Below are positions 55,637 through 64,000 of a stretch of 64,000 nucleotides of DNA, piece after piece (the stretch's first letter is position 1; each line of letters starts with the position of its first letter). Source of the stretch: Streptomyces griseocarneus (lineage in GTDB: Bacteria; Actinomycetota; Actinomycetes; Streptomycetales; Streptomycetaceae); NCBI RefSeq assembly GCF_014655595.1, contig NZ_BNBL01000003.1:379877-443876 (forward strand). The letters run 5' to 3'. The position numbers and the translations under genes are program-made. The notes under the pieces are model-generated. The model had not been told where the DNA came from. It did not search any database and was given only the letters and a program-made list of their open reading frames with translations.

Positions 55637-56056
55637 GTGACGGCAGGCGTCGGAGGCTTCGAGAGTTTCGAAGGGGCGTTCGACGACCCACGCGGCTCCC
55701 TCGACCGGTCCGACCCCTCGCCGGAGGTGCTGGGCGAGGCGGCCGCCGCGTTCGGACTGCTCGCCTCCGCCGCCCGGCTGCACCTGGTCTGGGCGCTGGC
55801 CCAGGGCGAGAGCGACGTGAGCGGCCTGGCCGAGCGGGTGGGCGGCGCCCTGCCCGCGATCAGCCAGCACCTGGCGAAGCTGAAGCTCGCGGGGCTCGTG
55901 CGCTCCCGGCGCGAGGGGCGCCGGGTGGTCTACCTCGTCGACGACCCCGACGTGGTGACCATCGTGCGGCTCATGGTCGGCCAGCTCGCCGACCGCAGGA
56001 CGGACGGCGGCCGCGACACCGCCGCCGCCGGACGCCTCCGTGGCCTGGGCGCCTGA
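55637..56056 (+). CDS. ArsR/SmtB-family transcriptional regulator
   Basis: 139 aa, GTG start with GGGAGA upstream. The winged helix is at ~35-105 (ASAARLHLVWALAQGESDVSGLA; recognition helix ALPAISQHLAKLKLAGLV; wing SRREGRRVVYL). It contains no cysteine and few histidines, so the usual alpha-3 or alpha-5 metal sites are not evident. Its end overlaps the start of the P-type ATPase gene by 17 nt, so the ATPase is its likely target and partner. Confidence 0.92.
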   Translation: MTAGVGGFESFEGAFDDPRGSLDRSDPSPEVLGEAAAAFGLLASAARLHLVWALAQGESDVSGLAERVGGALPAISQHLAKLKLAGLVRSRREGRRVVYLVDDPDVVTIVRLMVGQLADRRTDGGRDTAAAGRLRGLGA

Positions 56057-58655
56057 GGCCCGTACGGCCCCCGCGCCGGGCGGTGGCGGCACCACGCTGG
56101 AGGTGCTGCGCGCCCTGGAGAGCGGGCCGCGCGGCCTGACGGAGACGGAAGCCGAGGCGCGGCTGGCCCGGTACGGCGAGAACGTCCTCCCCGGCCGCCG
56201 CCCCCTCTCCTGGCCCCGCCGCCTCGCCCGCGGCACGCGCGACCCCTTCACGGCCCTCCTCCTCGGCCTCGGCGTCCTCTCGGCGGCCCTGGCCGCCTGG
56301 GGCACGGCCTGCGTGATCGCGGTCCTGGTCGCGGTCAGCTGCGTGCTGCGCGCCACCGGCGAGCACCGCGCCGACCGCTCGACGGCCGCCTTGCGCGAAC
56401 TGGTCGCCGCCACGGCGACCGTCCGCCGCCGCACGGGCCGGGCCGCCGTGCCCACCACCCGCGAGGTGCCGGTCGACCAGCTGGTCCCCGGCGACGTCGT
56501 GCTGCTCGCCGCGGGCGACCTCGTCCCGGCGGACCTGCGGCTGCTGCGCTCGACCGGACTGACGGTGCACGAGGCCGCCGTCACCGGCGAGTCGGCCCCC
56601 GCCGCGAAGTCGGCGGCGACCGGCGGGATGTGCTTCCAGGGCAGCAGCGTCGTCTCCGGCACCGCGAGCGCCGTCGTCGTCGCCACCGGCCCCCGCACCC
56701 TGCTCTCGGGCGCGCTCCCCCTCGAGGTCCCGCGCACCCGCCCGCCCGGCCCCTTCGACCGGTCCGTGGGCGGCATCGCCTGGACGCTCATCCGCTGCAC
56801 GCTGCTCACCGCCCCGCTCGTGCTGATCGCCGGCGCGCTGCTGCGCGGGCGCGGCCTGGAGACGCTGCCGTTCGCCGTCGCCGTGGCCGTCGGACTGACG
56901 CCCGAGATGCTGCCGGTGATCGTGACGACCGCGCTGGCGCGCGGCGCCGCGCTGCTCGCCCGCGACGGCGAGGTGATCGTCAGGCGGCTGCCCGCCCTGC
57001 ACGACCTCGGCGCGATGGACGTGCTGTGCGTGGACAAGACCGGCACCCTCACCGAGGACCGGCCCGTCCTCGTCCGGTCCGAGGACGGGCACGGCCACGA
57101 CGACCCCGGCGTGCTGCGCTGGGCCGCCGTCAACGCCCTGTGGACGCTGCACCTCGCCGAGCCGCCCGTGCCGGACCCGCTGGACGAGGCGGTCCTTGAC
57201 GCCGGCGACGACGACCCGCGCTACGAGGGCGTCGAGGCGCTCCCCTGCGGGCCCGGCCGCCCCCTGTCCACCGCCGTCGTCCGCCGCCCCGGCGACTCCC
57301 GCTTCGCCCTCGCGCGCACCCACACGCTCGTCGTCAAGGGCGCCCCCGAGGACGTCCTGGACCGCTGCGCGCTGGACCCCTCGGAGCGGGAGCGCCTGGC
57401 CCGCCGCGCCGGGGCGCTGGCCGGCGAGGGGCTGCGCGTCCTCGCCGTCGCCCGCGCCGAACGCCCCGCGCGCGAGGGCCCGTACTCCCCCGCCGACGAG
57501 CGCGACCTGACCTTCACCGGCTTCGTCGCCCTCGGCGACCCGCCCGCACCCACCGCCGCCGCGGCCCTGGCGGCCCTCGGGCGGCACGGGGTCACGGTGA
57601 AGGTGCTCACCGGCGACCACCCCGGCACCGCAGCCCGGGTCTGCCGCGAGCTCGGCCTGGAGCCCGGCACGCCCGTCACCGGCCGGGAGATCGACGGCCT
57701 GGACGACGCCGCACTGGCCGCCCTCGCCGCGCGGACCACCGTCTTCGCCCGCTGCGCGCCCGGGCACAAGGCCCGCGTCGTACGGGCGCTGCGCGCCGGC
57801 GGGCACACCACCGGCTTCCTGGGCGACGGGGTCAACGACCTGGCCGCCCTGCACGCCGCCGACGTCGGCGTCTGCCCCCGCGCCGGGGTGGACGTGGCCC
57901 GCGAGGCGGCGGACGTCGTGCTGGCCTCGAAGGACCTCACCACCCTGGACCGGGCGATCGTCACCGGCCGGCGCGCCACCGCCAACATCGGCACGTACCT
58001 GCGGATCACGCTGTCGTCGAACTCCGGCAACGTCATCGCGATGCTGGTGGCCGGCCTGGCGCTGCCGTTCCTGCCGATGCTGCCCGCCCAGGTCCTCGCC
58101 CAGAACCTCTTCTTCGACGCGGCCCAGCTCGCCCTCGCCTTCGACCGGCCGGCCCCGGGGGCCGACGCCCGGCCGGCGGTGCTGCGCCCGCGCGCGCTGC
58201 TGCGCTTCGTGACGGGCTTCGGCCTGCTGAACGCCGCGGCGGACCTCGCGACGTTCGCGGTGCTGTGCACGGCCCTGCGCTCGGTGGGCGAGGACGCCTT
58301 CCACGCCGGCTGGTTCACCGAGAACCTGCTGACGCAGGCGCTGGTGATGCTGCTGCTGCGCTCGGGACGGGCGCCGGGCCCGGTGCGCGCGGCGGTCGCG
58401 GGCCTGGCGGCGGCGGGCCTGCTGCTACCGGTCTCCCCGCTGGGGCCGGCGCTGGGGATGTCCCCGCTGCCGCCGCTGTACTACGGCCTGCTGGCACTGG
58501 TGCTCGGGCTGTACGGGGCGGGCCTGGCGGCCCTGCGGGCGAGGGCGGCTCACCAGCCGCCGCCCCCGAAGTCGCCACCGCCTCCGCCGCCGCCGTCGCC
58601 GAAGCCGCCGCCCCCGTCGCCCCAGCCACCGCCGCCGAAGTCGTCGGGGTTGTAG
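56040..58655 (+). CDS. MgtA-type P-type ATPase (magnesium transport family)
   Basis: 871 aa, GTG start inside the end of the arsR gene. The N-terminal cation_ATPase_N region is followed by the actuator motif TGES (182-185), membrane helix motif LTPEMLPVIVTTALARG (286-302), phosphorylation site DKTGT (D332), KGAPE in the nucleotide domain and GDGVND in the P domain. The PEMLP motif is characteristic of MgtA/MgtB magnesium importers. There are eight or more membrane helices, the last near residue 825. The final ~32 residues are Pro/Lys/Ser only and are antisense to the Gly-rich tail of the next gene. Confidence 0.9.
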   Translation: MAWAPEARTAPAPGGGGTTLEVLRALESGPRGLTETEAEARLARYGENVLPGRRPLSWPRRLARGTRDPFTALLLGLGVLSAALAAWGTACVIAVLVAVSCVLRATGEHRADRSTAALRELVAATATVRRRTGRAAVPTTREVPVDQLVPGDVVLLAAGDLVPADLRLLRSTGLTVHEAAVTGESAPAAKSAATGGMCFQGSSVVSGTASAVVVATGPRTLLSGALPLEVPRTRPPGPFDRSVGGIAWTLIRCTLLTAPLVLIAGALLRGRGLETLPFAVAVAVGLTPEMLPVIVTTALARGAALLARDGEVIVRRLPALHDLGAMDVLCVDKTGTLTEDRPVLVRSEDGHGHDDPGVLRWAAVNALWTLHLAEPPVPDPLDEAVLDAGDDDPRYEGVEALPCGPGRPLSTAVVRRPGDSRFALARTHTLVVKGAPEDVLDRCALDPSERERLARRAGALAGEGLRVLAVARAERPAREGPYSPADERDLTFTGFVALGDPPAPTAAAALAALGRHGVTVKVLTGDHPGTAARVCRELGLEPGTPVTGREIDGLDDAALAALAARTTVFARCAPGHKARVVRALRAGGHTTGFLGDGVNDLAALHAADVGVCPRAGVDVAREAADVVLASKDLTTLDRAIVTGRRATANIGTYLRITLSSNSGNVIAMLVAGLALPFLPMLPAQVLAQNLFFDAAQLALAFDRPAPGADARPAVLRPRALLRFVTGFGLLNAAADLATFAVLCTALRSVGEDAFHAGWFTENLLTQALVMLLLRSGRAPGPVRAAVAGLAAAGLLLPVSPLGPALGMSPLPPLYYGLLALVLGLYGAGLAALRARAAHQPPPPKSPPPPPPPSPKPPPPSPQPPPPKSSGL

Positions 58656-59941
58656 TCGGAGCCGGTGTAGTCGCCGCCGTCCGGGCCGGCCGTCTCGGAG
58701 GACGCCCCGTAGGCGGGCCCGTACATCATGCCGCCCAGCAGCGTGCCCACCAGCAGACCGGGCAGCAGCCCGCCGCCGAAGTAGCCGCCCGCCCAGGGGG
58801 CGTAGGCGGGCCCGGCGTTCCAGTACGGCTGGGGGCCGTACGCCGTCTGCACCTGGCGGGACATCGGCTCCTGGCCGTCCGCCAGCCGCGCCGCGTCGGC
58901 GGCGCACGCCGGCACGGTGCGCGGGGCGCCGCCGGGCGGGGCCCACTCCACGTCCTTCACCGACGGCCCGTGCCGGGGGTCGAAGAAGCACGGGAGCCGG
59001 CGCTCGGGCAGCGGGGTGCCGGCGCGCCGGGCGGCGAGCGTGGCCAGGGCGAACCGGCCGTTGTCCAGCGCCTCGGTGACCCCGCGCACGTCCTCCGGGC
59101 GGGCGGCCGCCGCGATCTTCGTCTTGGCCTCCTCGTAGGAGTCCAGGGCCCGCTCGTAGTCCGTGCGCATCTCGTCGGTGGCGCCGGCCTCGGAGGGCGA
59201 GAAGTCCAGCCGGTCGAGCTCCTCGCCGAAGGCCGTGATGTCCTCGTCGACCACGACGCGCAGCGCGTCCAGCTCGGCGCGCTCGCGCTCCTCCCGCTTG
59301 CGCCGGGCGCGGCGGTAGACGGCGTACGCACCGGCACCGCCGGCCACCAGGACCGCCCCGCCGGTGATCAGGCCGGTGGCGCCGACGCCCTCGCCCGTGT
59401 CGCCGCCCCAGGAGCCGGGGGCGTGGCCCCTGGAGATCCGGCCGGCCTGGTCGACGAAGGCGTTGACCTGGGACGCGGTGTCGCCGCCGGAGCGCTGGAC
59501 GGATCCGACGAGGTTGGCGACGGCGTTGCGGGACATCACCGAGCGGTCGGCGGCCGCGTTGAAGCCGTCGCCGAGGTGGACGGCGTAGACACCGGCGAGC
59601 CCGACCTTGGTGCGCAGGTCCCGCAGGACCGTGGAGCGGGGGTATTCGGGGGCGGCGGGCAGCACGGCGACGAAGACCGGCTTGTCCGCGTCCTTGATCT
59701 TCTTCGCCAGCGCCTCGGCGTCGGCGGGCGGGAGCTGCGCGGAGGCCGCGGGGTCGACGTAGACGGGGTTCTTGCGCAGCGCCTCGGCGACGGTGTCGAG
59801 CCCGGCCGCGGCGGTGGTGCCGGCGCGGGTGGCCGCGGGGGCGCCGGCCGCGGCGCCCGCCGGAGCGAGGAGCGCGAAGAGGGCGACGACCAGGGCCAGG
59901 AGCAGCCTGGGCAGTCCCCGGGGGACGGCGATGGCGGACAT
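58550..59941 (-). CDS. Membrane protein with TPM-like N-domain and Gly-rich tail
   Basis: 463 aa, ATG with AAGGAG upstream. It has a signal peptide (~1-32), an extracytoplasmic alpha/beta domain resembling TPM domains (VYVDPAASAQLPPADAEAL, VFVAVLPAAPEYPRS), a membrane helix (~190-207), then a cytoplasmic helical region with EAKTKIAAAARPEDVRGVTE. The C-terminal GYFGGGLLPGLLVGTLLGGMM leads into a Gly-Gly-Asp-Phe-rich tail. Function unknown. The final 106 nt lie antisense to the P-type ATPase gene. Confidence 0.82.
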   Translation of the reverse strand: MSAIAVPRGLPRLLLALVVALFALLAPAGAAAGAPAATRAGTTAAAGLDTVAEALRKNPVYVDPAASAQLPPADAEALAKKIKDADKPVFVAVLPAAPEYPRSTVLRDLRTKVGLAGVYAVHLGDGFNAAADRSVMSRNAVANLVGSVQRSGGDTASQVNAFVDQAGRISRGHAPGSWGGDTGEGVGATGLITGGAVLVAGGAGAYAVYRRARRKREERERAELDALRVVVDEDITAFGEELDRLDFSPSEAGATDEMRTDYERALDSYEEAKTKIAAAARPEDVRGVTEALDNGRFALATLAARRAGTPLPERRLPCFFDPRHGPSVKDVEWAPPGGAPRTVPACAADAARLADGQEPMSRQVQTAYGPQPYWNAGPAYAPWAGGYFGGGLLPGLLVGTLLGGMMYGPAYGASSETAGPDGGDYTGSDYNPDDFGGGGWGDGGGGFGDGGGGGGGDFGGGGW

Positions 59942-60029
59942 GACGGGCTCCTTGCGTTCACGGCGTACTCTGCACCTACCACGAAAACGGACTATTCAGG
60001 CATTGGCGTTCCCGTTCACCGGCACGTTC

Positions 60030-61229
60030 TCAGCCGTACGAGAGGTTGGCGCAGGGATCGTCGTCCGCCGAGCGGGCCCCGCTCACCACACCGGAGGACA
60101 ACGTCCCAGGTGGCGTGGGGGTCACCGTCGAGGGCGCCGGGGAGGAGGCGGCCGGGACCGAGGGCGACGGTTTCGCCGCACCCGCCGCTCCCGCCCTGCC
60201 CGCGTTCTTGCCGTCGACCGTGCGGTCCGCCCGCAGCGCCGCCCACAGCGCGTCCGCGTCGGGCTGGACGACGGCGACGCGGTTGCCGTCGTAGCGCCAG
60301 GGCAGCGTCACGAACTTCATGTCGTGCAGCCCGATGTCCTTGAGCGACATCGCGAACGACAGCATCTTGTCGGCCGAGCCGAGCCCGGGGTCCACGGTCA
60401 TCGACTTGGTGGCCGCGTCCGCGAGCGGCAGCAGCGTGGTGGGGTTGAAGCCCTGCGACCGGACCTTCCTGACCATCGCCGAGAGGAAGGCCTGCTGCCG
60501 CTGTATGCGGCCTATGTCGGAGCCGTCGCCGAGGCCGTGCCGTACGCGCACGTAGTCCAGCGCCTTGCGGCCCGAGACGCTCTGCCGCCCCTTGGCGAAG
60601 ATCAGGTCGCCGCGCGAGCCGCGGTGCGGGTCGAGGTCACCCTGGTGGACGTCGGCGGGAACGCACACGTCGACCCCGCCCACCGCAGAGGTCATCGCGG
60701 CGAAGCCCGCGAAGTCGACGACCACGGTGTGGTCGACGCGCAGCCCGGTGAGCCTCTCGATGGTGTTCTGCGTGCAGGCGGGGTTGCCCTTGGGGGATCC
60801 GCCCACCGAGAAGGCGGAGTTGAACATCACGTGCTGCTGCTCCTCGGTCCAACTGCCGTCGGGATTGCGGCAGGGCGGGATGTCCACGAGCGTGTCCCGG
60901 GGGATGGAGACCGCGACGGCGTGTTCGCCGTCGCCGTAGACGTGGAGCAGGAAGGCCGTGTCCGACCGGCCGACGTCACCCTCGCCGCCGCCCAGTGAGC
61001 TGTTGTCACCGGAGCGCGAGTCCGAGCCGATGACCAGGACGTTCTGTCCGGCGGCGCTCGCCCGGGGCCGGTTCTTGGACAGCCCGTCGGCGTCGAAGGT
61101 GCTGATGTTGCCGTTGAGTTTGAGGTAGACCCACCCCGCCCCGGCCGTCAGCAGCACCACGAACGACACCACGACGACGGTGACGACCCGTGTGCGCCGG
61201 CGCCTGGGCTTCCTCCGCCTGCCAGTCAT
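60030..61229 (-). CDS. LytR-CpsA-Psr (LCP) family protein
   Basis: 399 aa, ATG 61229 behind GATGAGGG. A short basic cytoplasmic segment and one membrane helix (~15-37) precede the extracellular LCP domain (~65-320) with [34 protein letters not shown] and DYVRVRHG...DIGRIQRQQ. The conserved Arg and Asp residues bind the polyprenyl-diphosphate substrate. LCP enzymes attach teichoic-acid-like or polysaccharide polymers to peptidoglycan. A Ser/Pro/Thr-rich tail of ~50 residues follows. It is divergent from the TatA-like gene. Confidence 0.95.
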   Translation of the reverse strand: MTGRRRKPRRRRTRVVTVVVVSFVVLLTAGAGWVYLKLNGNISTFDADGLSKNRPRASAAGQNVLVIGSDSRSGDNSSLGGGEGDVGRSDTAFLLHVYGDGEHAVAVSIPRDTLVDIPPCRNPDGSWTEEQQHVMFNSAFSVGGSPKGNPACTQNTIERLTGLRVDHTVVVDFAGFAAMTSAVGGVDVCVPADVHQGDLDPHRGSRGDLIFAKGRQSVSGRKALDYVRVRHGLGDGSDIGRIQRQQAFLSAMVRKVRSQGFNPTTLLPLADAATKSMTVDPGLGSADKMLSFAMSLKDIGLHDMKFVTLPWRYDGNRVAVVQPDADALWAALRADRTVDGKNAGRAGAAGAAKPSPSVPAASSPAPSTVTPTPPGTLSSGVVSGARSADDDPCANLSYG

Positions 61230-61386
61230 GTGCGCACCCTCATCCGCTCCCCCGGCCCGTACCTGTCTCCGGGTGAGACGGCTTGCCAGGCACTTTGGTT
61301 GTCCAGTTGCGCAATCTAGCAAGTATGGTGGGGGCCGCCGTTACGGCATCGCACTCAAGCGTCGGACGAGAGGTGGTGGGGCAGCC

Positions 61387-61572
61387 GTGCTCCGCAACGC
61401 CCTGGAACCCTGGCACGTCCTCGTGGTCGTGCTCGTCGTGGTCGTCCTCTTCGGGTCGAAGAGGCTTCCCGACACCGCCCGCGCGCTGGGCAGGTCCCTG
61501 CGCATCCTCAGGAGCGAGGCGGCGGCGCTGCGCACCGACAGCCCGCCCGCCCCTGTCGACAACACCCGGTGA
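61387..61572 (+). CDS. TatA/E-like small membrane protein
   Basis: 61 aa, GTG 61387 behind GAGGTGG. A single N-terminal helix ([20 protein letters not shown]) with the FGxxxLP hinge of TatA, then an amphipathic [15 protein letters not shown] helix and a short tail. TatA forms the pore of the twin-arginine translocase; Streptomyces has the main tatA elsewhere with tatC. This extra copy sits 97 nt before alkaline phosphatase, whose signal peptide has a twin-arginine-like RRR. Confidence 0.88.
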   Translation: MLRNALEPWHVLVVVLVVVVLFGSKRLPDTARALGRSLRILRSEAAALRTDSPPAPVDNTR

Positions 61573-61669
61573 CCCGCACGTCATCTGGACGTCCCCTGCG
61601 GTACACCCGCCCCTGGTGAGCTTCTCCCGCCGGGCACTCAAGCCCCGGCCCAGCTAGGAGGAATAGACC

Positions 61670-63040
61670 ATGGGTTCTCGTCCGTACCGACGCCGTCTCG
61701 CCTGGGGTGCCGCCGCACTGCTCGCCGCCGGCGTGGCGGTGCCCGCCGCGGCTTCCGCCTCGGACCAGGGCGGACAGTCGGACGTCGCGTCGATCCTGGG
61801 CCACGGCTCGGCCGGCAAGAAGGCCAAGAACGTGATCCTGCTCATCGGCGACGGCATGGGCGACTCGGAGATCACGCTGGCCCGCGACTACACCGTGGGC
61901 GCGGCCGGCCGGCTCAACATGGACAAGTTCCCGCTGACCGGGTCGTACACCACGTACTCGGTCGACAAGGACGGCAAGCCGGACTACGTCACGGACTCCG
62001 CCGCCAGCGGCAGCGGCTGGGCCACCGGCCACAAGACCGTCAACGGCCGGATATCCAAGACGCCCGACACCGACAAGGCGCTCCCGACGATCCTCGAGCT
62101 GGCGCAGAAGAAGGGCCTGGCCACCGGCAGCGTCACCACGGCCGAGCTCACCGACGCCACCCCGGCCGTCCTCGCCTCCCACGCCACCGACCGCAGCTGC
62201 GCGGGCCCGGCCGACATGAAGGCCTGCCCGAACGACACCGTCGCCAAGGGCGGCCCGGGCTCGATCGCCGAGCAGAGCGTCAACCACAAGGTGGACGTCC
62301 TCCTCGGCGGCGGCAAGGCCCGCTTCGACCAGAAGATCACCGAGGGCCGCTACCGGGGCCTGACCGTCACCCAGCAGGCCGAGAAGCTCGGCTACCAGGT
62401 CGTGACCGACTCCAAGGGCCTGACCTCGGCGAAGTCCGGCAAGCCCGTCCTCGGCCTCTTCGCCGACGGCAACGTCCCCGTCGAGTGGACCGGCAAGGCC
62501 GCCGCCGTCGGCGGCACGGACGCCCAGCGCTGCGTGACCAACAACCCCGAGCGCAAGGCGGGCACCCCCGCCCTCGAGGAGCAGGCGCGCAAGGCGCTGG
62601 CGCTCCTGAACACGCCCAAGGCCAAGAAGAATGGTTTCTTCCTGCAGATCGAGGGCGCCTCCATCGACAAGCGCGACCACGCCGCCGACCCCTGCGGCCA
62701 GATCGGCGAGACCGCCGCTTTCGACCGTGCGGTCAAGGTCGCCCGCGACTACGCCGCCAAGCACCCCGACACGCTCGTCGTCACCACCGCCGACCACGGC
62801 CACACCAGCCAGATCGTGCCGCTGGAGGCCACCCCGCCCGGCCTGTCCTCCACCCTGGTCACCAACGAGGGCCAGAAGCTCAAGGTGAACTACTCCACCA
62901 ACACCCCGGGCAAGGCCCAGGAGCACACCGGCACCCAGGTCCGCATCGCCGCCCAGGGCCCGCAGGCCCACCGCGTCCTCGGCATCACCGACCAGACCGA
63001 GCTCTTCACCACCATCCGCACGGCGCTCTCCCTGCGCTGA
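61670..63040 (+). CDS. phoA: Secreted alkaline phosphatase (PhoA type)
   Basis: 456 aa, ATG behind AGGAGG. The signal peptide begins YRRRLAW (Tat-like) and is cleaved near ASA (~30). Metal and catalytic motifs: LLIGDGMGDS, then YVTDSAAS with the nucleophile S110, GASIDKRDH and TADHGHTSQI carrying zinc ligands. It hydrolyses phosphate monoesters outside the cell. It is normally controlled by PhoP, but I could not identify a convincing PHO box upstream. It is followed by a good hairpin. Confidence 0.95.
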   Translation: MGSRPYRRRLAWGAAALLAAGVAVPAAASASDQGGQSDVASILGHGSAGKKAKNVILLIGDGMGDSEITLARDYTVGAAGRLNMDKFPLTGSYTTYSVDKDGKPDYVTDSAASGSGWATGHKTVNGRISKTPDTDKALPTILELAQKKGLATGSVTTAELTDATPAVLASHATDRSCAGPADMKACPNDTVAKGGPGSIAEQSVNHKVDVLLGGGKARFDQKITEGRYRGLTVTQQAEKLGYQVVTDSKGLTSAKSGKPVLGLFADGNVPVEWTGKAAAVGGTDAQRCVTNNPERKAGTPALEEQARKALALLNTPKAKKNGFFLQIEGASIDKRDHAADPCGQIGETAAFDRAVKVARDYAAKHPDTLVVTTADHGHTSQIVPLEATPPGLSSTLVTNEGQKLKVNYSTNTPGKAQEHTGTQVRIAAQGPQAHRVLGITDQTELFTTIRTALSLR

Positions 63041-63060
63041 CCGCCTTCGCCGTAGGATCG

Positions 63061-63088
63061 AGGGGCCCGGCCGGACGGCCGGGCCCCT
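63061..63088 (+). terminator. Hairpin after the alkaline phosphatase gene
   Basis: Perfect 12-bp stem (AGGGGCCCGGCC and complement) with a 4-nt loop ending in CTTCC, 20 nt past the stop. Confidence 0.85.
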
Positions 63089-63267
63089 TCCGTCCCCGCC
63101 CTCCGCTTCGCCCTCGGCTTCCGCCCTCCGCGGGGTTCCGCTTTCCCGCCCTCTGTCGGGACCGGCCACTGAACCCGCCCGAACATTGGCGGATCACATA
63201 CCCGCTCCGGGCCCTCCAGCGTCAAGACTGTTGCTTCCGCTTCACTCGCGCGCAGGAGGAACCGCCG

Positions 63268-64000
63268 ATGTCCGGGTCGCGTGTACTGGCCCTCGGCCAC
63301 TATCAGCCCGCCAGGGTGCTCACCAACGACGAGCTGGCCGCCATGGTCGACACCAGCGACGAATGGATCCGCTCCCGGGTCGGCATCCGCACCCGGCGCA
63401 TCGCCGCGCCCGACGAGACCGTCGCCTCCATGGCCGCGCAGGCCGCCGCCAAGGCCCTCGCGAACAGCGGGCTCACCCCCGCCGACATCGACCTCGTGCT
63501 CGTCGCCACCTGCACCGCCGTCGACCGCAGCCCCAACACCGCCGCGCGCGTCGCCGCCGAGCTCGGCCTCGCCGCGCCCGCCGTCATGGACGTCAACGTC
63601 GTCTGCGCCGGCTTCACCCACGCCCTGGCCACCGCCGACCACGCCATCCGCGCCGGGTCGGCGCGCCACGCCCTGGTCGTCGGCGTGGAGAAGTTCACCG
63701 ACGTCACCGACTGGACCGACCGCACCACCTGCGTCCTGGTCGGCGACGGCGCCGGCGCGGCCGTGATCGGCGCGGCGGACGAACCCGAGATCGGCCCGGT
63801 CGTCTGGGGCTCCGTGCCCGAGATGGGCCACGCCGTCCGCATCGAGGGCACGCCCTCGCGCTTCGCGCAGGAGGGCCAGTCCGTCTACCGCTGGGCCACG
63901 ACCCAGCTGCCGCCGATCGCCCGTACGGTCTGCGAGCGCGCCGGGGTGCGCCCGGAGGACCTGGCGGCGGTCGTCCTGCACCAGGCGAACCTGCGCATCA
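63268..64000 (+). CDS. Beta-ketoacyl-ACP synthase III-like protein (partial, runs off the end)
   Basis: 244 residues visible from an ATG behind AGGAGG. A thiolase fold: WIRSRVGIRTRRIA, active-site C113 in VVCAGFTHAL, and H238 in VLHQANLRI; the conserved Asn and the rest lie beyond the window. KAS III enzymes condense acyl-CoA with malonyl-ACP to start fatty-acid or polyketide chains. The lack of a neighbouring fabD/acpP in the window means it may be a secondary paralogue rather than the housekeeping FabH. Confidence 0.92.
   Translation, partial: MSGSRVLALGHYQPARVLTNDELAAMVDTSDEWIRSRVGIRTRRIAAPDETVASMAAQAAAKALANSGLTPADIDLVLVATCTAVDRSPNTAARVAAELGLAAPAVMDVNVVCAGFTHALATADHAIRAGSARHALVVGVEKFTDVTDWTDRTTCVLVGDGAGAAVIGAADEPEIGPVVWGSVPEMGHAVRIEGTPSRFAQEGQSVYRWATTQLPPIARTVCERAGVRPEDLAAVVLHQANLRI

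Noticed and set aside
60008..60031. Three GTTC-type repeats resembling a PHO box
   Set aside because: Spacings are 6 and 12 nt rather than the 11-nt period of PhoP sites, units match poorly, and the location is not in front of phoA.

Overview
The window is a high-GC actinobacterial chromosome segment, almost certainly from Streptomyces. The signs are G/C-ending codons throughout, frequent GTG and TTG starts behind GGAGG-type ribosome sites, a conservon signalling operon, nickel superoxide dismutase with its SodX peptidase, many secreted enzymes, a fused E1/E2-type 2-oxoglutarate decarboxylase/dehydrogenase, and families largely confined to Streptomyces (DUF6104, DUF397). The order lon / two-component pair / kgd and the order sodN / sodX / CGNR regulator / glutamate-type ABC transporter / malic enzyme match, from memory, the S. 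coelicolor SCO52xx core region.

Layout. 1-2.9 kb: end of an unknown gene, a GT-B glycosyltransferase and two small genes. 2.9-9.0 kb (minus): a conservon (sensor kinase, roadblock, DUF742, GTPase) followed by a StyA-like flavin monooxygenase. 9.0-11.3 kb: a PP2C-like protein, a MarR regulator and a GH25 lysozyme. 11.4-17.2 kb (minus): two tandem paralogous secreted M4 metallopeptidases with duplicated promoters. 17.4-28.3 kb: Uma2 protein, Lon with an HspR-type operator, rhomboid-like protein, spermidine-synthase-like protein, two-component system, Kgd.

28.3-41 kb is an accessory block. After two small zinc-ribbon-like genes and a DUF397 gene, a seven-gene minus-strand array encodes, in order of transcription, a Trypco1 (CU044_2847) protein, a trypsin-VMAP-C protein, a MoxR AAA ATPase, a vWA (SAV_2336-type)-TPR protein, a 72-aa FxsA-like peptide, an alpha-ketoglutarate HExxH-type peptide hydroxylase, and a TIR-NB-ARC-TPR protein. 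It looks like a MoxR-vWA-VMAP conflict system joined to a RiPP-like peptide and its modifying enzyme, with no radical SAM enzyme. This is the best candidate for an undescribed system here.

41-64 kb: DUF6104, an unknown membrane protein, a DUF4097-PadR operon, a VC0807 membrane protein, sodN/sodX, a CGNR regulator, an amino-acid ABC transporter, malic enzyme, zinc-binding dehydrogenase, GH5 glycosidase, HAD phosphatase, GlsB-like membrane protein, ArsR regulator overlapping an MgtA-type P-type ATPase, a TPM-like membrane protein overlapping it tail to tail, an LCP protein, a TatA-like protein, alkaline phosphatase and the start of a KAS III gene.

I saw no tRNA, rRNA, CRISPR array, insertion sequence or attachment site. 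Functional calls come from reading motifs in translated sequence and from memory of families; no database search was run.
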